DNA of 64,000 nt from Qipengyuania gaetbuli (lineage in GTDB: Bacteria; Pseudomonadota; Alphaproteobacteria; Sphingomonadales; Sphingomonadaceae), in assembly GCF_020524765.1 (NCBI RefSeq), contig NZ_JAIVLR010000001.1, positions 682,001-746,000 on the forward strand, given 5' to 3'. The notes beneath the pieces were generated by a model. It did not search any database and was not told where the DNA came from. It was given only the letters and a program-made list of their open reading frames with translations. Position 1 is the first letter of the stretch. Every line of letters starts with the position of its first letter. A program made the translations under genes and the position numbers. This document shows, in pieces, positions 55,722 through 64,000 of this stretch.

Positions 55722-56180
55722 ATGGATCGCACCGTAACCGAACAGGTCGTCGAGGACCTCTACGCGGAAGCCCTGCTGCTGGCCGACGAGACGCGTGCGG
55801 CCTTCGACCTGCGTGACGGCACCGAAGACGGTCCCGAAAATTCCAACGAAACGCGCATCGCCATGTCGATCGAGGGGCTTCGCACCACCACGCGGGTGAT
55901 GCACGTGCTCGCGTGGCTGCTCAACCAACGTGCGTACCTGGCCGGCGAGATTTCCGCCCGCCAGTTGCAGAAGGCCGGCACGCTGGGCACCGAACGCCCG
56001 TCCGACCCGCGTAACATGGCGGTCCTGCCGATCGCAATGCGGGCGCTGATCCGCGATACCGAACGCCTTTACGGCCGCGTGGCGCGCCTCGATGCGGAAC
56101 AGCGCAGCGTGCGCGCAGCAAACGACGATCCTGTCGGTGACCTGCGCGGTCGCATCGCGCAGGCTTTCAACGCCGGCTGA
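55722..56180 (+). CDS. DUF1465 family protein (RcdA-type, possible ClpXP adaptor)
   Basis: The 152-aa helical protein begins at the ATG preceded by GGAAGAG, giving the family N-terminus DRTVTEQVVEDLYAEALLLADE. A helical bundle follows (SIEGLRTTTRVMHVLAWLLNQR...). I recall Caulobacter RcdA, an adaptor for ClpXP degradation of the cell-cycle regulator CtrA, as belonging to this DUF. The ClpXP genes are in the same window. Two earlier in-frame ATGs (55692, 55701) are less likely starts. Its stop abuts the glpK stop (TGATCA). Confidence 0.8.
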   Translation: MDRTVTEQVVEDLYAEALLLADETRAAFDLRDGTEDGPENSNETRIAMSIEGLRTTTRVMHVLAWLLNQRAYLAGEISARQLQKAGTLGTERPSDPRNMAVLPIAMRALIRDTERLYGRVARLDAEQRSVRAANDDPVGDLRGRIAQAFNAG

Positions 56181-57644
56181 TCAGGCAGCGGACAGCGCGC
56201 GGGCGTAACGCGCCAGCCGCGCTTTCCTGACCTCCTCGTCCATATCAGGAGCGAAACAGGCCGCATTGCCGCGCATCGCATCGGCCGCTGCAGGCAGGTC
56301 GGGATGAAGCCCCGCGCCAACGGCCGCGCACATGGCTGCTCCAAGCGCGGTCGTTTCGACGAAATCGGGCCGTTCGACTTCGAGGTCGAGAATATTCGCC
56401 AAATCCTGCGCCATCCAGTCGTTCGCGCTCATCCCGCCGTCGATCTTCAGCCGCGTCCATGCCGCGCCGTCGGCGGCGAAAGCCTGCGCCAGATCGTGGG
56501 TCTGGTGGGCCATCGCCTCCAGCGCCGCACGCGCGATCTGCGCGCGTCCGCTGGCAAAGCTGAGGCCTGAAATGACCCCGCGGGCATCGGGCTTCCAGTG
56601 CGGCGCGCCAAGGCCGGCAAGCGCAGGCACGATGACCACCTCGCCGCTGTCCTCGATCGAACGGGCGAGATCCTCGGTCTCCGCCGCACTGCCGATCAGG
56701 CCGAGCTGGTCACGCAGGTACTGGACCAGGCTACCCGCCACGAAACACGCGCCCTCCAGCGCATAGGTCCGCTTGCCTTCGCCCTGGCACAGCACGGTTC
56801 CCAGCAGGCGATGCTCCGAACGCGGAACCTTCGACCCCTTGTTGGTGAGCACGAAGGCGCCCGTGCCGTAAGTCGCCTTGGTCTCCCCGAAGGACAGGCA
56901 GCCCTGCCCGATGGTGGCGGACTGCTGGTCGCCAACGAGGCCGCAGATCGGAATCGTCCTCCCCAGCCATTCGGCACCCGCTTCCGCCAGCGCGCCGTGG
57001 GTGTCGACCACGCGCGGGAGCGCTGCACGCGGCACGCCGAAGAGCTCGCACAGTTCCTCGTCGAAATCGGCCCCTTCGAGCGGCAACAGGAGCGTGCGGC
57101 TGGCATTGCTCGCATCCGAGATGTGCACCCCGCCGGTCAGCCGGAAGACGAGCCAGCTCTCGATCGTCCCGAAAGCGAGCGACCCGTCTGCCGCGGCAGC
57201 CTGTACGCCTGTCTCATTATCGAGCAGCCAGCGCATCTTGGTGCCCGAGAAATAGGGGTCGAGCAGCAGGCCGGTCTTCTCCTGCACCAACGGCTCGTGC
57301 CCGGCTTCCTTCAGCGCGGCGCAGAAATCGGCCGTCCGGCGATCCTGCCAGACGATAGCGCGCGCCAGCGGCTCGCCCGTGCCGCGGTCCCACGCCACCA
57401 CCGTCTCGCGCTGGTTGGTGATGCCGATGGCCGCGATGTCTTCGGCCCGCTCTCCCACCGCCTCGCGCATGCAGGACAGCGTCTTCTGCCAGATCTCTTC
57501 TGCATCGTGTTCGACCCAGCCGGGGCGGGGATAATGCTGCGTCAGTTCGGCCTGCGCGACCGAGGCGAGCTTGCCGTCGCGGCCGAAAACCATGGCGCGT
57601 GTCGATGTCGTCCCGGCATCGAGGACCAGTATGCACTCGGCCAT
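56181..57644 (-). CDS. glpK: Glycerol kinase
   Basis: The 487-aa FGGY-family kinase makes glycerol-3-phosphate. Visible signatures are VLDAGTTSTRAMVF (ATP site), ITNQRETVVAWDR, WQDRRT, DPYFSGTKMRWLL and KIDGGMSANDWMAQ. The ATG has GGGAG six bases upstream. It is a single-gene unit; no glpF or glpD is adjacent. Confidence 0.96.
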   Translation of the reverse strand: MAECILVLDAGTTSTRAMVFGRDGKLASVAQAELTQHYPRPGWVEHDAEEIWQKTLSCMREAVGERAEDIAAIGITNQRETVVAWDRGTGEPLARAIVWQDRRTADFCAALKEAGHEPLVQEKTGLLLDPYFSGTKMRWLLDNETGVQAAAADGSLAFGTIESWLVFRLTGGVHISDASNASRTLLLPLEGADFDEELCELFGVPRAALPRVVDTHGALAEAGAEWLGRTIPICGLVGDQQSATIGQGCLSFGETKATYGTGAFVLTNKGSKVPRSEHRLLGTVLCQGEGKRTYALEGACFVAGSLVQYLRDQLGLIGSAAETEDLARSIEDSGEVVIVPALAGLGAPHWKPDARGVISGLSFASGRAQIARAALEAMAHQTHDLAQAFAADGAAWTRLKIDGGMSANDWMAQDLANILDLEVERPDFVETTALGAAMCAAVGAGLHPDLPAAADAMRGNAACFAPDMDEEVRKARLARYARALSAA

Positions 57645-57706
57645 GAAATCTCCCTTCTCGCTGGCGGGTGGTGACATGAACCGCGACACCGCCCATATGC
57701 AACCCC

Positions 57707-58579
57707 ATGGCAGGTCCTCCTCCCAAACCATGGCCCACGGGCGAGGCGCAGCAGCTGGAACCGCTGGTGCGGCGCGTGCTCGCACCCAACCCGTCGCCCT
57801 ACACCTATACCGGTACGCAGACTTACGTGGTCGGGATCGGCGGCGGCTGCGCGGTCATCGATCCGGGTCCGGACGATCCCGCGCACCTGCTCGCGCTCGA
57901 TGCGGCGATCGGGGAGGAGCACGTCTGCGCGATCATGTGCACGCACACGCACCGCGACCATTCGCCCGGTGCACGGCCGCTGGCCAAGCGCACCGGCGCG
58001 CCCATCGTAGGCTGTGCGCCGCTGGTGCTGGACGACAGCGGACCGCGCGCCGATGCATCCTTCGACCGGGATTACGAGCCCGACCGCGTCCTTGCCGACG
58101 GCGAGGCGATGACTGGCCCCGGCTGGACTTTGCGGGCAGTGGCGACGCCCGGCCACGTCTCGAACCACCTGTGTTTCGCCCTCGAAGAAAGCGGCGCGCT
58201 GTTCACCGGCGACCACGTCATGGGCTGGTCGACCAGCGTCGTCGTTCCGCCCGATGGCGACATGGCCGATTACATGGCGAGCCTCGAAAAGCTCTACGCG
58301 CGCGAGGACCGGGTCTATTATCCCGCCCATGGCGAGGCGATCGACAAGCCGCGCCAGCTGGTACGCGGCATGATCGGCCACCGAAGGCAACGCGAGAACC
58401 AGATCCTGAGGCACCTGCGCGACGGGCCGCACGCGGCGGGTGATTTCGTGCCCAAGATGTATCGCGGCCTCGATGAAAGGCTGCACGGCGCGGCGCGCAT
58501 GTCGGTGACAGCACACCTCCTCGATTTGGAACGTCGGGGGCTGGTGCAACGTTCGGGGGACATATGGCAGACGATCTGA
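57707..58579 (+). CDS. Metallo-beta-lactamase-fold hydrolase (LACTB2-like)
   Basis: The 290-aa cytosolic protein has the metal motif CTHTHRDHSPG near residue 85, then further metal ligands in ATPGHVSNHL and FTGDHVMGW. A winged-helix C-terminal region (MSVTAHLLDLERRGLVQR) follows, typical of LACTB2-like hydrolases. The substrate is unknown. It overlaps the DUF4230 gene by 16 bases. Confidence 0.87.
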   Translation: MAGPPPKPWPTGEAQQLEPLVRRVLAPNPSPYTYTGTQTYVVGIGGGCAVIDPGPDDPAHLLALDAAIGEEHVCAIMCTHTHRDHSPGARPLAKRTGAPIVGCAPLVLDDSGPRADASFDRDYEPDRVLADGEAMTGPGWTLRAVATPGHVSNHLCFALEESGALFTGDHVMGWSTSVVVPPDGDMADYMASLEKLYAREDRVYYPAHGEAIDKPRQLVRGMIGHRRQRENQILRHLRDGPHAAGDFVPKMYRGLDERLHGAARMSVTAHLLDLERRGLVQRSGDIWQTI

Positions 58580-59256
58580 AGCACGCAGAACCGGGCACGG
58601 TTACCACTCCGGACCGCTACGGCGACAAGTCGCTGGCGCGGGTGCAGGCGGTTCCGTGGTTCATCGTCATCCTGCTCATCGCCGCCTGCGCATGGCTCGG
58701 CTGGCGGGCCTTCTTCTACAAGGAGGAAGGCGATCCCGTGGGCAGCGCCATGCTTGCGTTCGAGAAGCAGAACTCGCTCACCGTTTTCTCGTCGCGCTTC
58801 GAAGTCGTCGCCGAAAGCGTCGACAAGCGGGGCGTGCTGGGTGTCGACCTGCTCGAAAGCCGGCAAGCGGCCGTCATCCCGGCAACGGTCGAATACCGGC
58901 TCGACCTGTCGAACATGGACCGAGACCGTTTTGAATGGAACGCGGCGAGCGAGACGCTGACGGTGATCCTGCCCGCGCTGAAGATTTCGCGCCCCAATCT
59001 CGATGAGGCGGCGCAGACGACCTTCACCGAAGGCACCTATGTCAGCCGCGATGCCAGCAGCGACCTGGCGCGCAACAATTCGCAGCAGGCCGAACGCAAG
59101 GCTGCCGCCTTCGCCAAGAACCCGCAGGTGCTGGCGATGGCCCGTAGTGCTGCCAAGGAAGCGGTGCGCCAGAATCTCGCGATCCCGCTTCAGGTTGCCG
59201 GCTGGGAGAATATCGAGGTGGTCGTCCGCTTCGACGGGGAAAGCCCGCCCGCCTGA
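58564..59256 (+). CDS. DUF4230 family membrane-anchored protein
   Basis: The 230-aa protein has one N-terminal membrane helix (PWFIVILLIAACAWLGW). The extracytoplasmic DUF4230 domain shows VIPATVEYRLDLSNM, ETLTVILPALKISRP and the helical C-terminal NPQVLAMARSAAKEAV segment. The function is not known. It overlaps the preceding hydrolase gene, which indicates co-expression. Confidence 0.8.
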   Translation: MADDLKHAEPGTVTTPDRYGDKSLARVQAVPWFIVILLIAACAWLGWRAFFYKEEGDPVGSAMLAFEKQNSLTVFSSRFEVVAESVDKRGVLGVDLLESRQAAVIPATVEYRLDLSNMDRDRFEWNAASETLTVILPALKISRPNLDEAAQTTFTEGTYVSRDASSDLARNNSQQAERKAAAFAKNPQVLAMARSAAKEAVRQNLAIPLQVAGWENIEVVVRFDGESPPA

Positions 59257-59337
59257 TTGACGCCTTCTCCCCCGGCCGATACCCCTAAGACCATAAAAGA
59301 TAAGGGGTCGCGGAAACTTTGGGGGGAGTAACCGACC

Positions 59338-60120
59338 ATGGCCAGTCTTGCCGCCGGTGATCAGGCGCAGAATTCCGCGCGGGGTAATACCCGCTTCTTC
59401 ACCATCATGGCGCTCGTCATGTCCTTCGTCATCGTGGCGGGCTTTTCGCTGAATCTGGCGATGGGGCGTTCGAGCTTCGACGTGCCGCTGCCCTACCATG
59501 TGCACGGCGTCATCTTCATGTCCTGGATCGGCCTCTACGTCGCCCAGCACCTGAGCGCGTCCTCGGGCAATTGGGCCTTCCACCGCAAGCTGGGCAAGGT
59601 CGCCTATGCGCTCATCCCGCTGATGGTTCTGGCCGGCAGCACGATCATGATCGTCGTCGCCCGGCGTAACGGCGGCCCGTTCTTCTTCCATGTGAACGAA
59701 TTCCTCTGGAGCAACATGATGCTCCTGTGGACCTTCGGCTTCCTCGCCTTCTGGGCGCTGCGCCGGCAGCGATACACGGGATGGCACCGCCGCCTGATGC
59801 TGTGCGCCATGGCGATCCTGACCGGCCCGGGCCTTGGCCGCCTGCTGCCCCTGCCGCTGATGATCCCCAATGCCTGGCTGATCACGACGATGGCGACAAT
59901 GGTCTTCCCGGTCATCGGAATGATCGCCGACAAGCGCAGCGCGGGCCGCGTGCATCCCGCCTACTGGTGGGGCCTCGGCATCTATGTCGGCGTGTTCCTC
60001 GTCTCGCTGGCGATTGCCTACAGCAGCTTCGGCATCGGCGTGACCGAAAGCGTGATCGCGGGAACGCCGGGCGCCGACCGGCCGATGGAAGCATTCCTGC
60101 CGCCGGGCTTCTCGATGTAG
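59338..60120 (+). CDS. Seven-helix membrane protein, unknown function
   Basis: The 260-aa protein has about seven hydrophobic segments. His-containing motifs occur in or near the membrane (YHVHGVIFMSWIGLYVAQH, NWAFHRKLG, YTGWHRRLMLC). Such spaced His residues could bind haem or metal. GGGGGGAG lies before the ATG. I do not recognise the family. Confidence 0.75.
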   Translation: MASLAAGDQAQNSARGNTRFFTIMALVMSFVIVAGFSLNLAMGRSSFDVPLPYHVHGVIFMSWIGLYVAQHLSASSGNWAFHRKLGKVAYALIPLMVLAGSTIMIVVARRNGGPFFFHVNEFLWSNMMLLWTFGFLAFWALRRQRYTGWHRRLMLCAMAILTGPGLGRLLPLPLMIPNAWLITTMATMVFPVIGMIADKRSAGRVHPAYWWGLGIYVGVFLVSLAIAYSSFGIGVTESVIAGTPGADRPMEAFLPPGFSM

Positions 60121-60190
60121 GCGAGGAACCCCCTCGCCTCTGCGCCCGTTCTGTCTATAAGCGCCACAAACGCATCAGACGGGACAGAGA

Positions 60191-61177
60191 ATGACTGCCG
60201 AAACCAGCCTGCCGACCGGGGAAGACTTGCTTGCGGAGATCAACCGCCTCCGCAAGGAGAAGAACGCGATCATCCTCGCCCATTACTACCAGACCGCCGA
60301 TATCCAGGATATCGCGGACTTCGTGGGCGACAGTCTGGAACTGTCGCGCAAGGCGGCGGAAACCGATGCCGACGTGATCGTGTTCTGCGGCGTGAAGTTT
60401 ATGGCCGATACCGCCAAGATCCTGTCGCCCGAAAAGATCGTCGTCCTGCCCGACATGGATGCCGGCTGCAGCCTCGAAGACAGCTGCCCGCCGGAAAAGT
60501 TCAAGGCTTTCCGCGAGGCGCATCCCGATCACATCGCGCTGACCTACATCAACTGCTCGACCGAGGTGAAGGCGCTCAGCGACATTATCGTGACCAGTTC
60601 TTCGGCCGAAACGATCATCAGCCAGATCCCCGAAGGTCAGAAGATCATCTTCGGCCCCGACCGGCACCTCGGCGGTTACATGAGCCGCAAGTTCGGCCGC
60701 GACATGCTGCTGTGGCCGGGCGTGTGCATCGTGCACGAGGCCTTCAGCGAAACCGAACTGCTCAAACTGAAAGCGCAGTACCCCGATGCGCCGGTGGCCG
60801 CACACCCCGAATGCCCGCCGACCATTATCGACCATGCCGATTACGTCGGTTCGACCAGCGGCATCCTGCAGTTAGCCAAGACCTTCGAAGGCGACACGCT
60901 GATCGTGGCGACCGAACCGCACATCATCCACCAGATGGAAAAGGCGCTGCCCGAGAAGACTTTCATCGGCGCGCCGGGTGCGGACGGGAATTGCAGCTGC
61001 AATATCTGCCCCTACATGGCCCTCAACACCATGGAGAAGATGTACGCCTGCCTGCGCGACCTCGAACCGCGGATCGAGATCGAAGAAGGCCTGCGCCTGA
61101 AAGCCAAGCAGAGCCTCGACCGCATGCTCGAAATGGCTAGCGGGACGATCGGCAAGGGCGACCTCGGCAAGGTCTGA
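60191..61177 (+). CDS. nadA: Quinolinate synthase A
   Basis: The 328-aa [4Fe-4S] enzyme condenses iminoaspartate with dihydroxyacetone phosphate to quinolinate for NAD synthesis. Three Cys ligand regions are visible: YINCSTEVKALS, AHPECPP and CNICPYMA. The N-terminal AHYYQTADIQDIADFVGDS block matches the family. nadB and nadC are not adjacent. Confidence 0.96.
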   Translation: MTAETSLPTGEDLLAEINRLRKEKNAIILAHYYQTADIQDIADFVGDSLELSRKAAETDADVIVFCGVKFMADTAKILSPEKIVVLPDMDAGCSLEDSCPPEKFKAFREAHPDHIALTYINCSTEVKALSDIIVTSSSAETIISQIPEGQKIIFGPDRHLGGYMSRKFGRDMLLWPGVCIVHEAFSETELLKLKAQYPDAPVAAHPECPPTIIDHADYVGSTSGILQLAKTFEGDTLIVATEPHIIHQMEKALPEKTFIGAPGADGNCSCNICPYMALNTMEKMYACLRDLEPRIEIEEGLRLKAKQSLDRMLEMASGTIGKGDLGKV

Positions 61178-61211
61178 GGCACCTACTCTGCGCCCACGCG
61201 TTGGGCGCTAC

Positions 61212-62528
61212 ATGACGGCTGATATCCGCTTCTTCTGGGCGCGCCTCAACGCCAATTACTGGTTCTACCCCGCGCTCTTCTCGATCGCGGCGGCGTTGCT
61301 GGCCTTTTCCATGGTCTGGCTGGACAGGAACGGCTTTGCCGAATTCCTGAACGAGGTCGACTGGATCGTCCCCGCACGGCCCAAGGGCGCGGCGGACATG
61401 CTGACCGTGATGGCAGGCAGCATGATCGGGGTCGCTTCGACAGTGTTTTCGATCACCATTGCGGCGGTCGCCTATGCCAGCGGCAATTACGGCCCGCGCC
61501 TGCTGACCAATTTCATGGAGGACCGGGGCAACCAGCTGAGCCTTGCGACCTTCATCGGCAGCTTCGTCTATGCACTGATCGTCCTGCGCGCCGTTCGAGC
61601 GGAGGACGAGACGCCGGCTGCCCTGGCCGATGCTGCAGCCACGGCCCTGCCCGGCTTCACGCCCCAGCTTTCGCTACTGGTCGCCTACGCCTTGATGGCG
61701 CTGTGCGTCGCCGTGCTCGTGTTCTTCCTCAACCATATCCCGTCGAGCATCCGCATCAACAAGGTCCTTCAGGGGATCGGCGAGCGCCTGCTCCACACCA
61801 TTCGCGACACCTATCCGGTCGAGGACGAGTTCGCCGATGCGGTCGAGCCCAAGGGCGGCGAGCCGATTACGGCGACCGGCACGGGCTATGTCCAGATGAT
61901 CGACTTCGGCGGGCTGGTGGAAATCGCCCGTGGCTGCGGCTGCACCTTCTCGCTGGTCGTGCGCACCGGCGACTTCGTCCACCGTGACATGCCGCTCATG
62001 CTGATCGAAGGGTGCAAGCCGGAGAATATCGAGGACCGCGTGCGCGACTGCTACACACTCGGCGCGACAAGGACGCCCGAACAGGACCCGCAATTCCTGA
62101 TCGACGAGCTGGTGGAAATCGGCCTTCGCGCCCTGTCGCCCGGGATCAACGATCCTTTCACCGCCATCAATGCCCTGCACTGGCTGGGCGCAGCGACGGC
62201 TGAGATCGGGCGCCGCGACCTGCGCAAGGACGTCTGCGGCAAGGATGAGAAGGATTGCCCCGTCATTCCTGCGCCCGACGGCTTCGACCACTATGTGAAG
62301 CGCGGCTTCGGCGCGATCCGCAGCGCGGTCGCCACCTCTCCGATTGCAGCGGAAGTCATGCTCGACACGCTCGCCAATGCGGCGATCCCCTTGAGGCACG
62401 AGGACCGGCAGGCCGTGCTGAAGTCCGAAGGCGAATTGCTCGCGCAGCAAGTGAGCGTCAGCCTGGTTGGTCCGGACCTCGCCAGGTTCGAGGCACACTA
62501 TGCCGAGTTCAACCGGACCTTCTGGTAG
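61212..62528 (+). CDS. DUF2254 family membrane protein
   Basis: The 438-aa protein has two N-terminal helix pairs: residues 17-35 and the long SMIGVASTVFSITIAAVAYAS segment, then LATFIGSFVYALIVL and LSLLVAYALMALCVAVLVF. A cytosolic C-terminal domain of 230 residues follows, with ALSPGINDPFTAINALHWL, typical of DUF2254. The role is unknown; a channel or transport function has been suggested only by topology. Confidence 0.85.
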   Translation: MTADIRFFWARLNANYWFYPALFSIAAALLAFSMVWLDRNGFAEFLNEVDWIVPARPKGAADMLTVMAGSMIGVASTVFSITIAAVAYASGNYGPRLLTNFMEDRGNQLSLATFIGSFVYALIVLRAVRAEDETPAALADAAATALPGFTPQLSLLVAYALMALCVAVLVFFLNHIPSSIRINKVLQGIGERLLHTIRDTYPVEDEFADAVEPKGGEPITATGTGYVQMIDFGGLVEIARGCGCTFSLVVRTGDFVHRDMPLMLIEGCKPENIEDRVRDCYTLGATRTPEQDPQFLIDELVEIGLRALSPGINDPFTAINALHWLGAATAEIGRRDLRKDVCGKDEKDCPVIPAPDGFDHYVKRGFGAIRSAVATSPIAAEVMLDTLANAAIPLRHEDRQAVLKSEGELLAQQVSVSLVGPDLARFEAHYAEFNRTFW

Positions 62529-62531
62529 CGA

Positions 62532-63449
62532 TCAGCGCGGTCGCGGGGCCCTCGCCCCACCGGTCGTGCTGCGCGCAAGCACCAGCGCCGCACCGACCAG
62601 CGCCATACCCAGCACGTCCAGCGGAGCCAGCAGCTCGCCGAACACCGCCCAGCCGACACTCGCCCCGACCGCTGGTTGCAGCAGCAACGCCATGCCGATG
62701 ATGAGCGGCGGGAAGTGGCGCAGCGAATAAACGAGCAGCCCCTGCCCCACCACCTGGCTGGTCAGGGCGAGGACGAAGACAGGCGTCCAGCCTGCCGCGC
62801 CCGGCCAGACGGGATCGCCATGTGCCAAGGCCATGAGCAGTAGCAGGGGCGAGGCGGCCAGGCTGACCAGCAGCAGCACGCTCCACGGGCCGAGCGCGCT
62901 CCGCGCCCGCTGTGCAGGCAGGAGATAGAAGGCGTAGAACAGGCCCGCAGCAAGGCAGAAGAGGTCGCCCACCAAGTTCGCTTTCGAGATTTCGAGACTG
63001 CGCCCGAGCAGGATCGCCGCACCCAGCAAGGCCGCCGCAACCCCTGCATATTCGCGGCCCGAGGGCGCCCGGCGCAGGGCCACCAGCCCCCAGATCATCA
63101 GGATCACGCTGCCCGAATTGCCGAACAGGACCGCATTTCCCAGCCGCGTGCGCTCTATCCCGATATGCCAGCTGGCAAGGTCGAGCGCGAAGAAGCAGCC
63201 CGCTGCGACGACCAGCAACGCCAGCCGCTTGTCGATCGGGTCGGGCGCTCTTTGCCGCCATGCCAGGAGCGCAATCAGCGGGATCGGCAGGAACAGGCGC
63301 CAGAATGCCGAGGCGACCGGACCGGTATCGGCAAGGCGCACCAGCCAGGGGCCGAGGGCGAGCGCTACATTGCCCGCAATCAGCGCGGCAAAGTGCCATG
63401 CACCGGGCTGAAAGCCATTCTTGTCGGCGATGGTGCTTGTGTCCCCCAT
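62532..63449 (-). CDS. EamA/DMT-family transporter
   Basis: The 305-aa protein has ten hydrophobic helices in two EamA repeats; the second repeat begins near KANLVGDLFCLAAGLFYAFYLL. The C-terminal helix LLLQPAVGASVGWAVFGELL is typical of drug/metabolite exporters. The substrate is unknown. Its stop lies three bases from the DUF2254 stop (convergent). Confidence 0.85.
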   Translation of the reverse strand: MGDTSTIADKNGFQPGAWHFAALIAGNVALALGPWLVRLADTGPVASAFWRLFLPIPLIALLAWRQRAPDPIDKRLALLVVAAGCFFALDLASWHIGIERTRLGNAVLFGNSGSVILMIWGLVALRRAPSGREYAGVAAALLGAAILLGRSLEISKANLVGDLFCLAAGLFYAFYLLPAQRARSALGPWSVLLLVSLAASPLLLLMALAHGDPVWPGAAGWTPVFVLALTSQVVGQGLLVYSLRHFPPLIIGMALLLQPAVGASVGWAVFGELLAPLDVLGMALVGAALVLARSTTGGARAPRPR

Positions 63450-63505
63450 TGCGGCTCCCTAGCTCCCCTTGCACATACAAGTCAGCAAAAAGGGACTTTG
63501 CCGCG

Positions 63506-64000
63506 ATGCATGAAAAGCTGTTCGACCCGCTCAAAATCGGCGCCATCGAAGCGAAAAACCGGATCCTCATGGCTCCGCTCACGCGCGGCAGGTCGACCCA
63601 GCCCGGCTCGATCCCGAACGAGATGATGGCGACCTACTACCGCCAGCGGGCAAGCGCAGGCCTGATCATTTCGGAAGCCACCGGCATCAGCGTGGAAGGC
63701 CTCGGCTGGCCGGCGGCACCCGGCATCTGGAGTGACGAGCAGGTCGAAGGCTGGAAGCTGGTGACGAATGCCGTGCACGAAGAAGGCGGCGCGATCGTCC
63801 TCCAGCTGTGGCACATGGGCCGACTGGTCCACCCCGACTTCCTCGGCGGTAACCCGCCTGTCTCGGCCAGCGCCACCTGCGCGCCGGGCCATGCCCATAC
63901 CTTCGAAGGCCGCAAGGATTACCAACCTGCTCGCGCGCTCGGCAAGGACGAGATCGCGCGCGTGGTGGGCGACTATCGCCATGCCGCCGAAAACGCGAAG
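63506..64000 (+). CDS. Old Yellow Enzyme family NADH:flavin oxidoreductase (cut by window end)
   Basis: The first 165 residues of an FMN-dependent ene-reductase are present. KLFDPLKIGAIEAKNRILMAPLTRGRS, YYRQRASAGLIISEATGIS and VLQLWHMGRLVHPDFLGG are the FMN-binding and catalytic barrel strands. Such enzymes reduce activated alkenes or nitrate esters. The start is the ATG at 63506, with AGGGA upstream. The C-terminal half lies outside the window. Confidence 0.93.
   Translation, partial: MHEKLFDPLKIGAIEAKNRILMAPLTRGRSTQPGSIPNEMMATYYRQRASAGLIISEATGISVEGLGWPAAPGIWSDEQVEGWKLVTNAVHEEGGAIVLQLWHMGRLVHPDFLGGNPPVSASATCAPGHAHTFEGRKDYQPARALGKDEIARVVGDYRHAAENAK

Overview
The window is a high-GC chromosomal segment from an alphaproteobacterium, most probably Sphingomonadales (Erythrobacteraceae or Sphingomonadaceae). 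The basis is gene content: an Entner-Doudoroff operon in the order zwf-edd-glk-eda, two large TonB-dependent receptors, a non-catalytic dihydroorotase behind pyrB, paired DUF465 genes, a DUF1465/RcdA-type protein, DUF3297, a PtsP-type nitrogen EI, and a carotenoid-related gene pair. I see no phage genes, transposase, integrase or CRISPR array. Genes are tightly packed and no gap exceeds 300 bases; the largest (40475-40721, 16785-17007) hold only regulatory-looking sequence.

Layout. 1-3 kb: the end of an unusual winged-helix response regulator, then clpX and clpP. 3-8.2 kb: a TonB-dependent receptor, a secreted amidase and a cation/proton antiporter on the opposite strand, sitting between clpP and tig. 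8.2-10 kb: tig with a histone-H1-like Lys/Ala tail, preceded by tRNA-Leu(TAG). 10-16.8 kb: small conserved proteins, a CHAP protein, der, a bfd/bfr iron pair with a tandem operator, a DUF418 membrane protein and a Sel1-SPOR protein. 16.9-19.7 kb: an orphan ParA, a short putative DNA-binding protein and a TPR-SPOR lipoprotein. 19.7-24.1 kb: pyrB with inactive pyrC', sppA, tRNA-Val(CAC).

24.2-31.9 kb is the most unusual part. A CruF-like carotenoid membrane protein overlaps a 1021-residue fusion of a carotenoid-desaturase-type flavoprotein with an acetoacetate-decarboxylase-like domain. These are followed by a TIR/TolB-like/TPR protein that abuts a SLOG-transmembrane protein. The TIR plus SLOG-membrane pair resembles the logic of Thoeris defence (a TIR enzyme makes a signal, a SLOG domain senses it, an effector responds), but with a membrane effector fused to SLOG. 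I rate this as the best candidate for an undescribed system.

31.9-44 kb: a small Gly-rich protein, a TetR regulator divergent from a second TonB receptor, serS-surE, a potassium channel, rimO, a CHASE2-EAL protein, a 15-codon Trp-rich micro-ORF with a perfect Shine-Dalgarno and its own terminator, and a transglutaminase. 44.2-49 kb: zwf-edd-glk-eda, translationally coupled. 49-56.2 kb: L,D-transpeptidase, tilS, cpoB, rodZ, ptsP, two DUF465 genes, DUF1465 (RcdA family). 56.2-64 kb: glpK, a metallo-beta-lactamase-fold hydrolase, DUF4230, a polytopic membrane protein, nadA, DUF2254, an EamA transporter and the start of an Old Yellow Enzyme.

All calls come from reading the translated sequence and recalled family motifs; no database search was run.
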